The position numbers and the translations under genes are program-made. Below are positions 8,132-15,947 of a stretch of DNA of 64,000 bases, one piece after another; position 1 is the stretch's first letter, and each line of letters opens with the position of its first letter. The notes under the pieces are model-generated. The model searched no databases, was not told the DNA's origin, and saw nothing but the letters and a program-made list of their open reading frames with translations. Source of the DNA: Schlegelella_A sp036496385 (GTDB lineage Bacteria > Pseudomonadota > Gammaproteobacteria > Burkholderiales > Burkholderiaceae_C); the NCBI GenBank assembly GCA_036496385.1, contig DASXLD010000070.1:186001-250000 (forward strand), written 5' to 3'.

Positions 8132-9283
8132 TCAGCGCCGCTCTTTCGCGCTCGCCCGCCAGCGCGCCAGCACCGCCGTCTCGCGAGCGGCGTCAAGACC
8201 GGCACGCAGCTTGGCCTGGCGCTCGGCGGGCTGCTCGCGGAACCAGGCGAGCGTGTCGGCCGCCGTCGTCGCGAGCGGGCGAAACGCGAGCCCGGCGCCG
8301 AGCGCCCGGCCGATGTCGCGGCGGGCGAAGCCGGCGCTCTCGCCTTGCCCCGGCACCCAGACCGGAAGATCGCTCCACGGCGAGACCTGCTCGGCCTCGA
8401 GGAACGCGGCCGACACCCAGACCAGCTGCACGTCGGCGCGCACCGCGGCGCCGATGCCGGCGAGCATCTCGCGCGTCGCGAGCGGCTGCGCCGGGCCGGT
8501 GGCGTTGAACGTCCCCGTCGTGCTTGTCTCGACCATGCGAATCGTCCACTCGGCGAGATCGCGGGCATCGATGAACTGGACCGGGTCGGTGCCGTCGCCC
8601 GGCGCGAGGACCTCACCGCCGCGCGCCAGGCGCACCGGCCAGTACGTGAAACGGTCCGTCTCGTCGCCCGGGCCGACGATCAGCCCGGGCCGGATCACCG
8701 TCGTGCGATCGCCGAACTGGCGCTGCGCCTCTTGCTCGCTGACGGCCTTCAGCGGGCCGTACAGCGCGGCGACGTTGCGGCGAAAGGTGTCCGACGTCTC
8801 GGCCATCGGATCGGCGCCCTTGTAGCCCACCACCGGCGCCGACTCGTCCGCGGCCTTGTCGTCGCTCGCGTAGACCGAGATCGTCGAGATGAAGACGTAT
8901 TGCTTCACGCGATCGCGCAGCGCGCGGCCGGCGTCGCGAACCCAGAACGGCAACGTCGTTGGGTTGTCGATGCAGACGTCCCATTCGCCGCCCTCGAGCG
9001 CCTTCAGGTCGCCACTGTTGCGGTCGCCGACGAGCTCGACGACCTCGCCCGGCCACGCGTGCGGCTGCCGGCCGCGATTGAAGAGCGTCACCTGATGGCC
9101 GCGCGCGAGTGCGTAGCGCACCTGATGCGGCCCGGTGAACCCGGTGCCGCCGAGGATGAGGATGCGCAGCCGTCGCGCGGCAGCGCCCGCGCCGTCGGCG
9201 GCCGACACGATGCCCGGCGCCACGCCGAACGCGGGGAGTGCGAGCGCGGTGGCATGCAGGAAGTTGCGGCGCGTCGTGCGCAT
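8132..9283 (-). CDS. Exported NAD-dependent epimerase/dehydratase-like protein
   Basis: A 383-residue protein with a twin-arginine signal (TRRNFLHATALALPAFG) followed by an atypical SDR Rossmann domain (ILILGGTGFTGPHQ). The catalytic area is degenerate (STISVYAS...YGPLKAVSE), and a C-terminal substrate domain resembles plant isoflavone-reductase-like or mRNA-binding SDRs. The start at 9283 is supported by GGAG 9 bases upstream and by the export signal. A Tat signal on a nucleotide-binding oxidoreductase suggests folding with cofactor before export. It is convergent with the methyltransferase and divergent from a second exported Rossmann protein. Confidence 0.82.
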   Translation of the reverse strand: MRTTRRNFLHATALALPAFGVAPGIVSAADGAGAAARRLRILILGGTGFTGPHQVRYALARGHQVTLFNRGRQPHAWPGEVVELVGDRNSGDLKALEGGEWDVCIDNPTTLPFWVRDAGRALRDRVKQYVFISTISVYASDDKAADESAPVVGYKGADPMAETSDTFRRNVAALYGPLKAVSEQEAQRQFGDRTTVIRPGLIVGPGDETDRFTYWPVRLARGGEVLAPGDGTDPVQFIDARDLAEWTIRMVETSTTGTFNATGPAQPLATREMLAGIGAAVRADVQLVWVSAAFLEAEQVSPWSDLPVWVPGQGESAGFARRDIGRALGAGLAFRPLATTAADTLAWFREQPAERQAKLRAGLDAARETAVLARWRASAKERR

Positions 9284-9414
9284 CGATGACTCCGGAGCGA
9301 CGAGACTCGCGATCGTAGGCCTTCGCGGCGCGCTGCTCGCCCCGTCGCCGCGCGCCGTTGCCTTGCGGCAAGATACGGCGTCGGCCCCGACCGCGCGGCC
9401 GCAGGAGACATCGC

Positions 9415-10158
9415 ATGCCCCGCAACCCTTTCGTCGGCGCACGCCGCAACGTTGTCATCGGCGGCGGAGCGCTCGCCTTGCTGGCGATGATCCGGCCCGG
9501 TCTCGCCTCCGCCCAGCCGGCGACCGCGAAGCTGCGCATCGGCACCATCGGCGCCGGCCGCATCGGCGGCACGGTCGGCGGGCTCTGGATCAAGGCCGGC
9601 CATCCGGTGATGTTCTCGGCGAAGGATCTGGAGGAAAGCAAGGCGCTCGCGGCCCGGCTCGGGCCGCTCGCCAGCGCCGGCAGCGTCGCCGAAGCGATCG
9701 CCTTCGGCGACGTCGTCTTCCTCGCCGTGCCCTACGGCGCGATGCCCGAAATCGGCCGCGACCACGGTGCTGCGCTCCGCGGCAAGATCGTCCTCGACGC
9801 CGGCAACGCCGTGGCAGGCCGCGACGGCGCGATCGCCGCCGAGGCCGATCGCGACGGCATCGGCCTGACGTCGCAGAAGTACCTGCCCGGTGCGCGCATC
9901 GTCCGCGCCTTCAACACGATCGGCTACACGATCCTCGCCGGCGAAGCGGGCCGCGCCGATCCGAAGCTGCCGATCCCGATCGCGGGCGACGACGCCGAGG
10001 CCGTCCGCGTCGCTGCGGAGCTCGTGCGCGACGCCGGCTTCGAGCCCGTCGTCGCCGGCAGCCTCGCCGACGCGCGCGCGTTCCAGCGCGGCGGGCCGGG
10101 CTACGGGCCGAGCGCGAACGCGGCGGAGCTGCGCGAGAAGCTGCGCTCGAAGCCGTGA
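9415..10158 (+). CDS. NADP(H)-binding oxidoreductase (F420-reductase-like) with N-terminal signal
   Basis: A 247-residue protein. After a short hydrophobic or Tat-like leader (MPRNPFVGARRN, then a hydrophobic run to ASAQ), it has a Rossmann fold starting IGTIGAGRIGGTVGG and VVFLAVPYGAMPE. This matches the F420-dependent NADP reductase / NADP oxidoreductase family. The start is chosen by AGGAGA 7 bases upstream. It lies 131 bases from the divergent exported epimerase-like gene, and its stop overlaps the GTG of the next gene. Confidence 0.8.
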   Translation: MPRNPFVGARRNVVIGGGALALLAMIRPGLASAQPATAKLRIGTIGAGRIGGTVGGLWIKAGHPVMFSAKDLEESKALAARLGPLASAGSVAEAIAFGDVVFLAVPYGAMPEIGRDHGAALRGKIVLDAGNAVAGRDGAIAAEADRDGIGLTSQKYLPGARIVRAFNTIGYTILAGEAGRADPKLPIPIAGDDAEAVRVAAELVRDAGFEPVVAGSLADARAFQRGGPGYGPSANAAELREKLRSKP

Positions 10159-11474
10159 CCCCGGCGCACGGCTCGCTGCGGGCGCTGATGCCGGCGACGC
10201 CCGCGGAGCGCCGTGCCGCGCTGTGGTCGTTCGCATACTTCTTCGCCCTGCTCGCGGCCTACTACGTGCTGCGCCCGGTGCGCGACCAGCTGGCGATCGC
10301 CGGCGGCATCCAGGCGCTGCCGTGGCTTTTCACCGCCACCTTCGCCGCGATGCTCGTCGCACAGCCGCTCTACGGCGCGCTCGTCGCGCGGCTGCCGCGG
10401 CGCCGCTTCATCGCCATCGTCTATCACTTCTTCGCCGCCAACCTCGCGCTGTTCTGGCTGCTCCTCGCGCTCGACATCGGGCGGGTCGCGATAGCGCGCG
10501 TCTTCTTTGTCTGGGTGAGCGTCTTCAGCCTGTTCGCGGTCGCCGTGTTCTGGTCATTCATGGCCGACCTCTTCGACAGCGAGCAAGCGAAGCGCCTGTT
10601 CGGCTTCATCGGCGCCGGCGGCACCGCGGGCTCGCTCGTCGGCCCCACGGTGACGCTCGCGCTCTCCGGGCCGCTCGGGCCGGCGAACCTGCTGCTGGTG
10701 GCGCTCGTGCTGCTCGAGCTCGCGGTGCTCTGCGTCTATCGGCTCGAGCGCACGACCGTCACCGCGCAAGGGCCGCGGCGCGACGAGCGTGCGATCGGCG
10801 GCAGCGCGTTCGCGGCGGTGACCGAGATCCTTCGCTCTCCCTATCTGCTCGGCCTTGCGGCGTGGGCGAGCCTGCTCTCGTTCGGCGCGACGACGCTGTA
10901 TTTCGCGCAGGCGCACGTCGTCGCCGCCGAGGTGCAGGGCGCGGCCGCGCAGACGCGCGTGTTCGCAAGCGTCGACCTCGCGGTCGGCCTGCTGACGCTG
11001 GCCACGCAGGTCTTCGCCACCGGGCGCTTTCTCGAGCGCTTCGGCATCGGCATCGCATCGGCGGCGCTGCCGGCTGTCTACCTCGTCGGCTTCGCCTGCC
11101 TCGGCCTCAGCCCGACGCTCGGCGTCGTGCTCGTCTTCCAGGTCGCCCAACGCTGGATGAACTTCGCGATCGCGAATCCGGCGCGTCAGGTGTTCTTCAC
11201 CGTCGTCGATCGCGAGGAGAAGTACAAGGCCAAGAGCTTCATCGACGTCGTCGTCTATCGCGGCTCCGACGCCGTCTTCGGCTGGCTGTTCGAGAGCCTG
11301 CAGGCGATCGGCCTCAAGCTCGGCGCGGTGGCGCTGTTCGCGCTGCCGGTGGCGGCGGCGTGGCTGGCGTTGTCGGCTGCGCTCGGTCGCATGCACGAGC
11401 GTCGTGCCGGGGCACGGCCGCGGCTCGACCCTGCTTCGCACGACCTGCCGGAACGGCCGGCACTTCCTCGCTAG
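10155..11474 (+). CDS. ATP/ADP-translocase-like (Npt/TLC) membrane transporter
   Basis: A 439-residue polytopic protein with about 12 hydrophobic segments. The N-terminal signature YYVLRPVRDQLAIAGG and the motif VFWSFMADLFDSEQAKRLFG are shared by bacterial MFS-like relatives of the ATP:ADP antiporters of intracellular bacteria. In free-living proteobacteria such genes are common and their substrate is not established. The start is the GTG overlapping the previous stop (GTGA). An ATG at 10188 is the alternative. Confidence 0.8.
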   Translation: MTPAHGSLRALMPATPAERRAALWSFAYFFALLAAYYVLRPVRDQLAIAGGIQALPWLFTATFAAMLVAQPLYGALVARLPRRRFIAIVYHFFAANLALFWLLLALDIGRVAIARVFFVWVSVFSLFAVAVFWSFMADLFDSEQAKRLFGFIGAGGTAGSLVGPTVTLALSGPLGPANLLLVALVLLELAVLCVYRLERTTVTAQGPRRDERAIGGSAFAAVTEILRSPYLLGLAAWASLLSFGATTLYFAQAHVVAAEVQGAAAQTRVFASVDLAVGLLTLATQVFATGRFLERFGIGIASAALPAVYLVGFACLGLSPTLGVVLVFQVAQRWMNFAIANPARQVFFTVVDREEKYKAKSFIDVVVYRGSDAVFGWLFESLQAIGLKLGAVALFALPVAAAWLALSAALGRMHERRAGARPRLDPASHDLPERPALPR

Positions 11475-11545
11475 TCGCAGACGCGTGCCACATGGCCTTC
11501 CATTCAAGCGATGATCGCGCGCATGCTTCGATCGACTCCGTTCAG

Positions 11546-12532
11546 ATGAACACGAGACCACAGTCGCTCGTAGACCAATGGGTCGGCAGCGTTGCTCTAC
11601 CTCGACGTGCATTCGCACTCGCGATCGCCTGCCTGCTCGTGCTGCTGCTGTTCGTGGCCCTCTTCGCGCAGGGCGGGCTGGCGGTGGGCGGCCGGTGGGG
11701 CCTCTGGAAGCTGGGTCTCGAGCCGGCGGTCATCATCTACATCTTTGGGATCTATCCGCGGCTCCATAGACGCTGGACGCTGGCCATCGATGCGCTTCGG
11801 CCTCTCACCGACCGGCCCGAACTCGTCGAACAGGCCCATGCCGTCAACCGGCGCGGCGAGTGGACCGCGCTGCTGCTCGGCGCGGCCTTCTCCATCTGGG
11901 TCACCGATCCCTGGCATTTCGGCGGTCGATGGTTGTTGCTCTACGTCTTCGCTTCCAACATCGTCATGTTCAGCCTGATGGCGCTGGCGATCCACGACTG
12001 TCTGGTGCGCACGCGGCGACTTACGCGCATCGTTCGCTCCGGTCTGCAACTGGACCTGTTCGAGCGCCGGTCGTTTGCGCCGCTGGCGCGCTGGGGCCAA
12101 AGCGTTTCGCTGACCTTCGTCGGCGGCACCTGCCTGAGCCTGCTCTTCCAGTCGTACGAGACCCTGTACACGGTCCAGTCGCTCGTGATCTATTCGACCA
12201 TGGTCGTCGTTTCGCTGACGCTGTTCTTCACGTCGATCTGGAGCATCCACGACGCCTTGGTGGCAGCGCAGCAGCGCGAACTGGCCGTCGTTCGCCAACA
12301 CTGGAGCAGAGCCCGCAGCGAGTTGAAGCGAAAGCTCGCCGAAGGCGCAGCGGGCGAGGCCGCCGGGCTCTACGAGCCGATCGTCGTGCTGGGCGCGTAC
12401 GAGAGTCAGCTTCTCGCGGCGTCGACCTGGCCGTTCAACCCGAAGATCGTCAAGGAGGTCGTCGCCTCGCTCGTCGCGCCGATCCTCATCTATGGGCTGA
12501 AGATCGCCGTAGGGCTGTCGGGCAGCACCTGA
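11546..12532 (+). CDS. Integral membrane protein of unknown function
   Basis: A 328-residue protein with about six hydrophobic helices spread along the chain (for example AIACLLVLLLFVALFA and YSTMVVVSLTLFFTSIW) and a soluble coiled region at about residues 235-285 (QREL, HWSRARSELKRKLAEG). I recognise no family. An alternative ATG at 11492 adds 18 residues; neither start has a clear ribosome binding site. It stands between the translocase-like gene and the convergent PheC-like gene. Confidence 0.65.
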   Translation: MNTRPQSLVDQWVGSVALPRRAFALAIACLLVLLLFVALFAQGGLAVGGRWGLWKLGLEPAVIIYIFGIYPRLHRRWTLAIDALRPLTDRPELVEQAHAVNRRGEWTALLLGAAFSIWVTDPWHFGGRWLLLYVFASNIVMFSLMALAIHDCLVRTRRLTRIVRSGLQLDLFERRSFAPLARWGQSVSLTFVGGTCLSLLFQSYETLYTVQSLVIYSTMVVVSLTLFFTSIWSIHDALVAAQQRELAVVRQHWSRARSELKRKLAEGAAGEAAGLYEPIVVLGAYESQLLAASTWPFNPKIVKEVVASLVAPILIYGLKIAVGLSGST

Positions 12533-12537
12533 ATGGC

Positions 12538-13317
12538 TCACTTCGTCCAGTTGGCCAGCAGGCGGTCGTACTCGCCACTCGCCTTGCTGAGATGCAGCCA
12601 GGTGTCGATCCATTGCTTCATCGCGATATCGCCGCGCGGCAGCAGGTAGGCCATCTCGCCGTATTGCAAAGGCCGATCGGGATTGACGGCACACAGACCC
12701 GGACGCGCTTTCTGCTGGGTCAGCGTCTCGACCGATTCCGAGATCATCACGTCGGCGTGGCCCTTCAGGATCTCGTCGAAGATGGTCACGTTGTCGTTGA
12801 AGACGATGACCTTGGCGAGCGGCAGATTGGCACGGACGAAACGTTCGTTGCTGCCGCCCGGGTTGGTGATGACGGTCACCGAGGGCTTGTTGATGTCGGC
12901 CACGGTCTGGAACTTCGCGACGTTCTCGCAGCGAGTGATGGGCGCCTTGCCGTTGACCATGTAGGCGGTCGAGAAGCCGGCGCGCTTGGCGCGGTCGGTC
13001 GAGACGGAGATGCCGCCGACGGCGATGTCGCACTTCTCGACGAAGTCGTCCATCAGCTTCGGCCACGCGGTCTTCACGAACTCGAGCTGGACGCCGAGCG
13101 CCTTCGCCGCCGAGTGCATCAGGTCGACGTCGAGGCCCTCATAGGTGCCGTCCGGCTTGGCGAGCGAGAACGGCTTGTAGTCGCCCGGGGTGCAGACCCG
13201 CAGCTTTCCGGTGCGGATGACATCGTCCAGCCGTGACCGCTCCTGGGCGGAGGCGATGCTTGCGGCGGACATGCTGGCCATCACGGCAACTGCGACGATG
13301 AGTCTCTTCATGGGCAT
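12538..13317 (-). CDS. Periplasmic binding-protein-fold enzyme, cyclohexadienyl dehydratase (PheC)-like
   Basis: A 259-residue protein with a cleaved signal peptide (cleavage near SIASAQ) and the family 3 solute-binding fold. Many stretches match what I recall of the periplasmic cyclohexadienyl dehydratase PheC: CTPGDYKPFS, ITNPGGSNERFVRANL, DNVTIFDEILKG, LCAVNP and AYLLPRGD. PheC makes phenylpyruvate from prephenate or phenylalanine from arogenate in the periplasm. A glutamate in the SESVETL stretch sits where the family catalytic glutamate is expected. It could instead be an ordinary amino-acid binding protein, but no transporter genes lie next to it. The start follows GGAG by 5 bases. Confidence 0.7.
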   Translation of the reverse strand: MPMKRLIVAVAVMASMSAASIASAQERSRLDDVIRTGKLRVCTPGDYKPFSLAKPDGTYEGLDVDLMHSAAKALGVQLEFVKTAWPKLMDDFVEKCDIAVGGISVSTDRAKRAGFSTAYMVNGKAPITRCENVAKFQTVADINKPSVTVITNPGGSNERFVRANLPLAKVIVFNDNVTIFDEILKGHADVMISESVETLTQQKARPGLCAVNPDRPLQYGEMAYLLPRGDIAMKQWIDTWLHLSKASGEYDRLLANWTK

Positions 13318-13380
13318 GTGTTCTCCAGGCGGCTTTGGCGGCAGCAGGCCGGCGTGACGACGACCTGCGAAGAGCCGCCA

Positions 13381-13407
13381 TCCTAGTCGTTCAACCTGCG
13401 ACTAGGA
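13381..13407. promoter_or_regulatory. Perfect 9-bp inverted repeat in a divergent gene gap
   Basis: TCCTAGTCG and its exact complement CGACTAGGA flank a 9-base spacer between the divergent PheC-like and oxygenase genes. The right arm ends 8 bases before the oxygenase ATG (13416). An operator for a dimeric regulator, or an mRNA hairpin at the start of the oxygenase message, would both fit. No regulator gene lies beside it. Confidence 0.5.
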
Positions 13408-13415
13408 TGCGGTTC

Positions 13416-14420
13416 ATGTCCTCGAGCGAAGCCCTTCCGATCATCGACGTCAGCGCATTGGTGCACGCCACGCCGGGCCGAGCCGACGTGGCCCGACGCA
13501 TCGGCGAGGCGTGCCGCGCCCACGGCTTTTTCTATGTCACCGGACACGGCGTCGATGCCGCGCTGGTGACCGAGCTGGAGGCAGTGAGCCGGCGCTTCTT
13601 CGCGCTCGACGAGAGCACCAAGATGCAGTGGCGGATGGCGCTGGGTGGGCGCGCCTGGCGGGGCTACTTTCCCCTCGGCGGCGAGCTCACTTCCGGCCGG
13701 CCGGACTGGAAGGAGGGCCTGTACTTGGGCACCGAGCTGCCCGAGGAGCATCCGCTGGTGCGCGCGGGCACGCCGGTGCACGGCCGCAACCTGTTTCCGG
13801 ACCTGCCCGGATTTCGCAGCACGGTGCTCGCCTACATGGCGGCGGTGACGGCGCTGGGGCACCGGCTGATGGAAGGGATTGCGCTCAGCCTCGGCTTGCC
13901 GAGCGACTACTTCGCCCGCCTCTACACCTCGGAGCCGCTGATCCTGTTCCGATTGTTCAACTACCCGTCACGTCCGGTACCAATGGGGACGGACGCACGC
14001 TGGGGCGTCGGCGAGCACAGCGACTACGGCCTTCTGACCATACTGCTCCAGGACGACGTCGGCGGCCTGCAGGTGAAGACCCCGGGCGGCTGGGTCAATG
14101 CGCCGCCGGTGCCGGGCAGCTTCGTCTGCAACATCGGCGACATGCTCGACCGCATGACGGTCGGCCTCTACCGCTCGACACCTCACCGCGTCGCGATCAA
14201 CCGGAGTGGCCGCGATCGCTTGTCGTGCCCGCTGTTCTTCGACCCGAACTTCTTCAGCCGCGTCGAACGGATCACGGGATTGGTGAATCAGCCCCCGGTC
14301 GACGATGCCGCCCAGCGCTGGGATCGCGCCAACGTTCATGCCTTCAATGGCCGCTACGGCGACTACCTGCTCGACAAGGTCGGCAAGGTGTTCCCTGAAC
14401 TGCGCAACCAGGTTCTGTAG
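13416..14420 (+). CDS. 2-oxoglutarate/Fe(II)-dependent oxygenase (isopenicillin N synthase-like)
   Basis: A 334-residue oxygenase. An N-terminal DIOX_N part (LPIIDVSALV, CRAHGFFYVTGHGV) is followed by the jelly-roll domain with the iron ligands HSD (in GEHSDYGLLTILLQD) and a distal His (STPHRV), then the RxS-like oxoglutarate contact (INRSGRDRLS). It is related to the isopenicillin N synthase / gibberellin oxidase group. The substrate is unknown. An ATG at 13407 lies inside the inverted repeat; I prefer 13416, which keeps an AGGATG-like site upstream. Confidence 0.88.
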   Translation: MSSSEALPIIDVSALVHATPGRADVARRIGEACRAHGFFYVTGHGVDAALVTELEAVSRRFFALDESTKMQWRMALGGRAWRGYFPLGGELTSGRPDWKEGLYLGTELPEEHPLVRAGTPVHGRNLFPDLPGFRSTVLAYMAAVTALGHRLMEGIALSLGLPSDYFARLYTSEPLILFRLFNYPSRPVPMGTDARWGVGEHSDYGLLTILLQDDVGGLQVKTPGGWVNAPPVPGSFVCNIGDMLDRMTVGLYRSTPHRVAINRSGRDRLSCPLFFDPNFFSRVERITGLVNQPPVDDAAQRWDRANVHAFNGRYGDYLLDKVGKVFPELRNQVL

Positions 14421-14470
14421 CGAATCGGAGGAAGCGCGGTTCCCATCAGCGACCCGCGGCCCGCCGCGCG

Positions 14471-14701
14471 CTATCGTGAGGCGCTTGCCGGTGAGCTCTC
14501 CGCCTTCGCGTCCCACTTCGGCTTCATCTCGCGGCCCCACTGCTTCGGATCTTCGTTGTGCATCTTCTCCATCGCCTTGGCGGTATCGGGATGCTTGTCC
14601 ATCACGTGCCTGGTCATGACCTTCACCATCTCTTCCCAGGTAGAAGCCGACAGCTTCTGGTCGCACGGGCCACCGAGTTCTCGGCAAGTCATCGTTTTCA
14701 T
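14471..14701 (-). CDS. DUF1059 family small protein
   Basis: A 76-residue soluble protein beginning MKTMTCRELGGPCD. The paired cysteines and the later helix with VMDKHPDTAKAMEK match the DUF1059 family, whose function is unknown. It is convergent with the oxygenase gene. An upstream in-frame ATG at 14776 would add 25 residues without family character and would overlap the divergent small gene. Confidence 0.75.
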   Translation of the reverse strand: MKTMTCRELGGPCDQKLSASTWEEMVKVMTRHVMDKHPDTAKAMEKMHNEDPKQWGREMKPKWDAKAESSPASASR

Positions 14702-14721
14702 CGGGCTGCTCGGGTGATGCG

Positions 14722-14967
14722 TTGCAGCTCGCGGCAATCGACATGCCGCGTCTAGGAGCGGACATCGCACGTTCATCCGGGCCCCGAGTCGGCCGTGCCA
14801 TCACGCCCGAGCAGTTCGAGGAACTCTCCGACGAACAACTCCTGCGGCTGGTGCCGCGTGCCTACCGTGAATATTTTCCGGGCAAGGACGACTGCGCGAA
14901 CGGATCCTTCTATCTCCACGACGGAACGGCCTGGAGCTTCTTCAAGGGGTCGTTGCTCGACGAATAG
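14722..14967 (+). CDS. Small acidic hypothetical protein
   Basis: An 81-residue open frame without recognised family. Its second half (EQFEELSDEQLLRLVPRAYR, then NGSFYLHDGTAWSF) has protein-like composition. It diverges from the DUF1059 gene by 20 bases, so real promoters would have to overlap the coding starts. The start may instead be the internal ATG at 14743. Confidence 0.45.
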   Translation: MQLAAIDMPRLGADIARSSGPRVGRAITPEQFEELSDEQLLRLVPRAYREYFPGKDDCANGSFYLHDGTAWSFFKGSLLDE

Positions 14968-15080
14968 CCGGCTCGATGGCGCCGTCGCACTCGGGCGCCG
15001 CCGACGCCGGACGACCCTGCGCCCAGCGGGGTTTGCCCGGGCGCGAGGGAAAATCCGGCGATGGCATCGGGAATGTCGAC

Positions 15081-15911
15081 ATGAAGCGCGAGTGGTTCGT
15101 TGCCGCGACGGGCGCGGCGGTGCTGGGGATCGTGATTGCGGCCGTGCTCTGGATGCAGTCGCGGTCGCCCGCGCCGGGCGCACCGGAAGCAGCGCCGAGC
15201 GCCGCCCGAGTCCCCTCTGCGTCGTCCGCACCGGCTGCGGCGTCGGAGCCGGCCGTCCGCTATCCGGTCGAGCCGGCGACGGCCGAGCGCTCGGGCGCGC
15301 CGCTCGATGTCGGGTCGGCTCTCGACGACCTGTTCGGTTCGCGTACGGTGAAGTCGACGTTCCAGGTCGACGACTTCGCGCGTCGCTTCGTCGCGACCGT
15401 CGACAACCTCGGCCGCTCGACCGCGTCGCCGCGGCTGTGGCCGGTCAACCCGGCGCCGGGGCGTTTCGCGGTCGACCCGGCGGACGGCGGTGGCGACGTG
15501 ATCGGCGCCGCGAACGCGGCGCGCTACACGCCGTTCGTGACACTGATCGAAGGTGTCGACCTGCACCGGGCGGTCGCCGCCTATGCCCGCCTGTATCCGC
15601 TCTTCCAGCATGCGTACGAGGACCTCGGCTACCCGAAGCGCTACTTCAACGACCGCCTGGTCGAGGTTGTCGATCGGCTGCTGGTCACGCCCGAGCCTTC
15701 GTCGCCGCCGAACGTCCACCTGCCGTCGATCAACGGTCCCGCACAGCCGGAGCGCCCGTGGGTGCTCTACGAGTTCGATGACCCGGCGCTGCAATCGCTC
15801 ACTGCCGGCCAGAAGATCCTGGTGCGGATGGGCGTCGAGAACGAGCGCCGCGTGAAGGCCCGGCTCGTCGACCTGCGTGGGCTGATCACCTCGACGAAGA
15901 CGCTGCGCTGA
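15081..15911 (+). CDS. DUF3014 family membrane-anchored protein
   Basis: A 276-residue protein. One N-terminal transmembrane helix (FVAATGAAVLGIVIAAVLWM) is followed by an Ala/Pro-rich linker and a periplasmic domain of about 190 residues with LDDLFGSRTVKSTFQVDDFARR and YPLFQHAYEDLGYPKRYFNDR, features I associate with DUF3014. Function is unknown. It is convergent with the acyl-CoA ligase at 15948. Confidence 0.75.
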   Translation: MKREWFVAATGAAVLGIVIAAVLWMQSRSPAPGAPEAAPSAARVPSASSAPAAASEPAVRYPVEPATAERSGAPLDVGSALDDLFGSRTVKSTFQVDDFARRFVATVDNLGRSTASPRLWPVNPAPGRFAVDPADGGGDVIGAANAARYTPFVTLIEGVDLHRAVAAYARLYPLFQHAYEDLGYPKRYFNDRLVEVVDRLLVTPEPSSPPNVHLPSINGPAQPERPWVLYEFDDPALQSLTAGQKILVRMGVENERRVKARLVDLRGLITSTKTLR

Positions 15912-15947
15912 TCGGCTTGCGGGTCCAGGCGGCCGAGCCGCCCCGCA

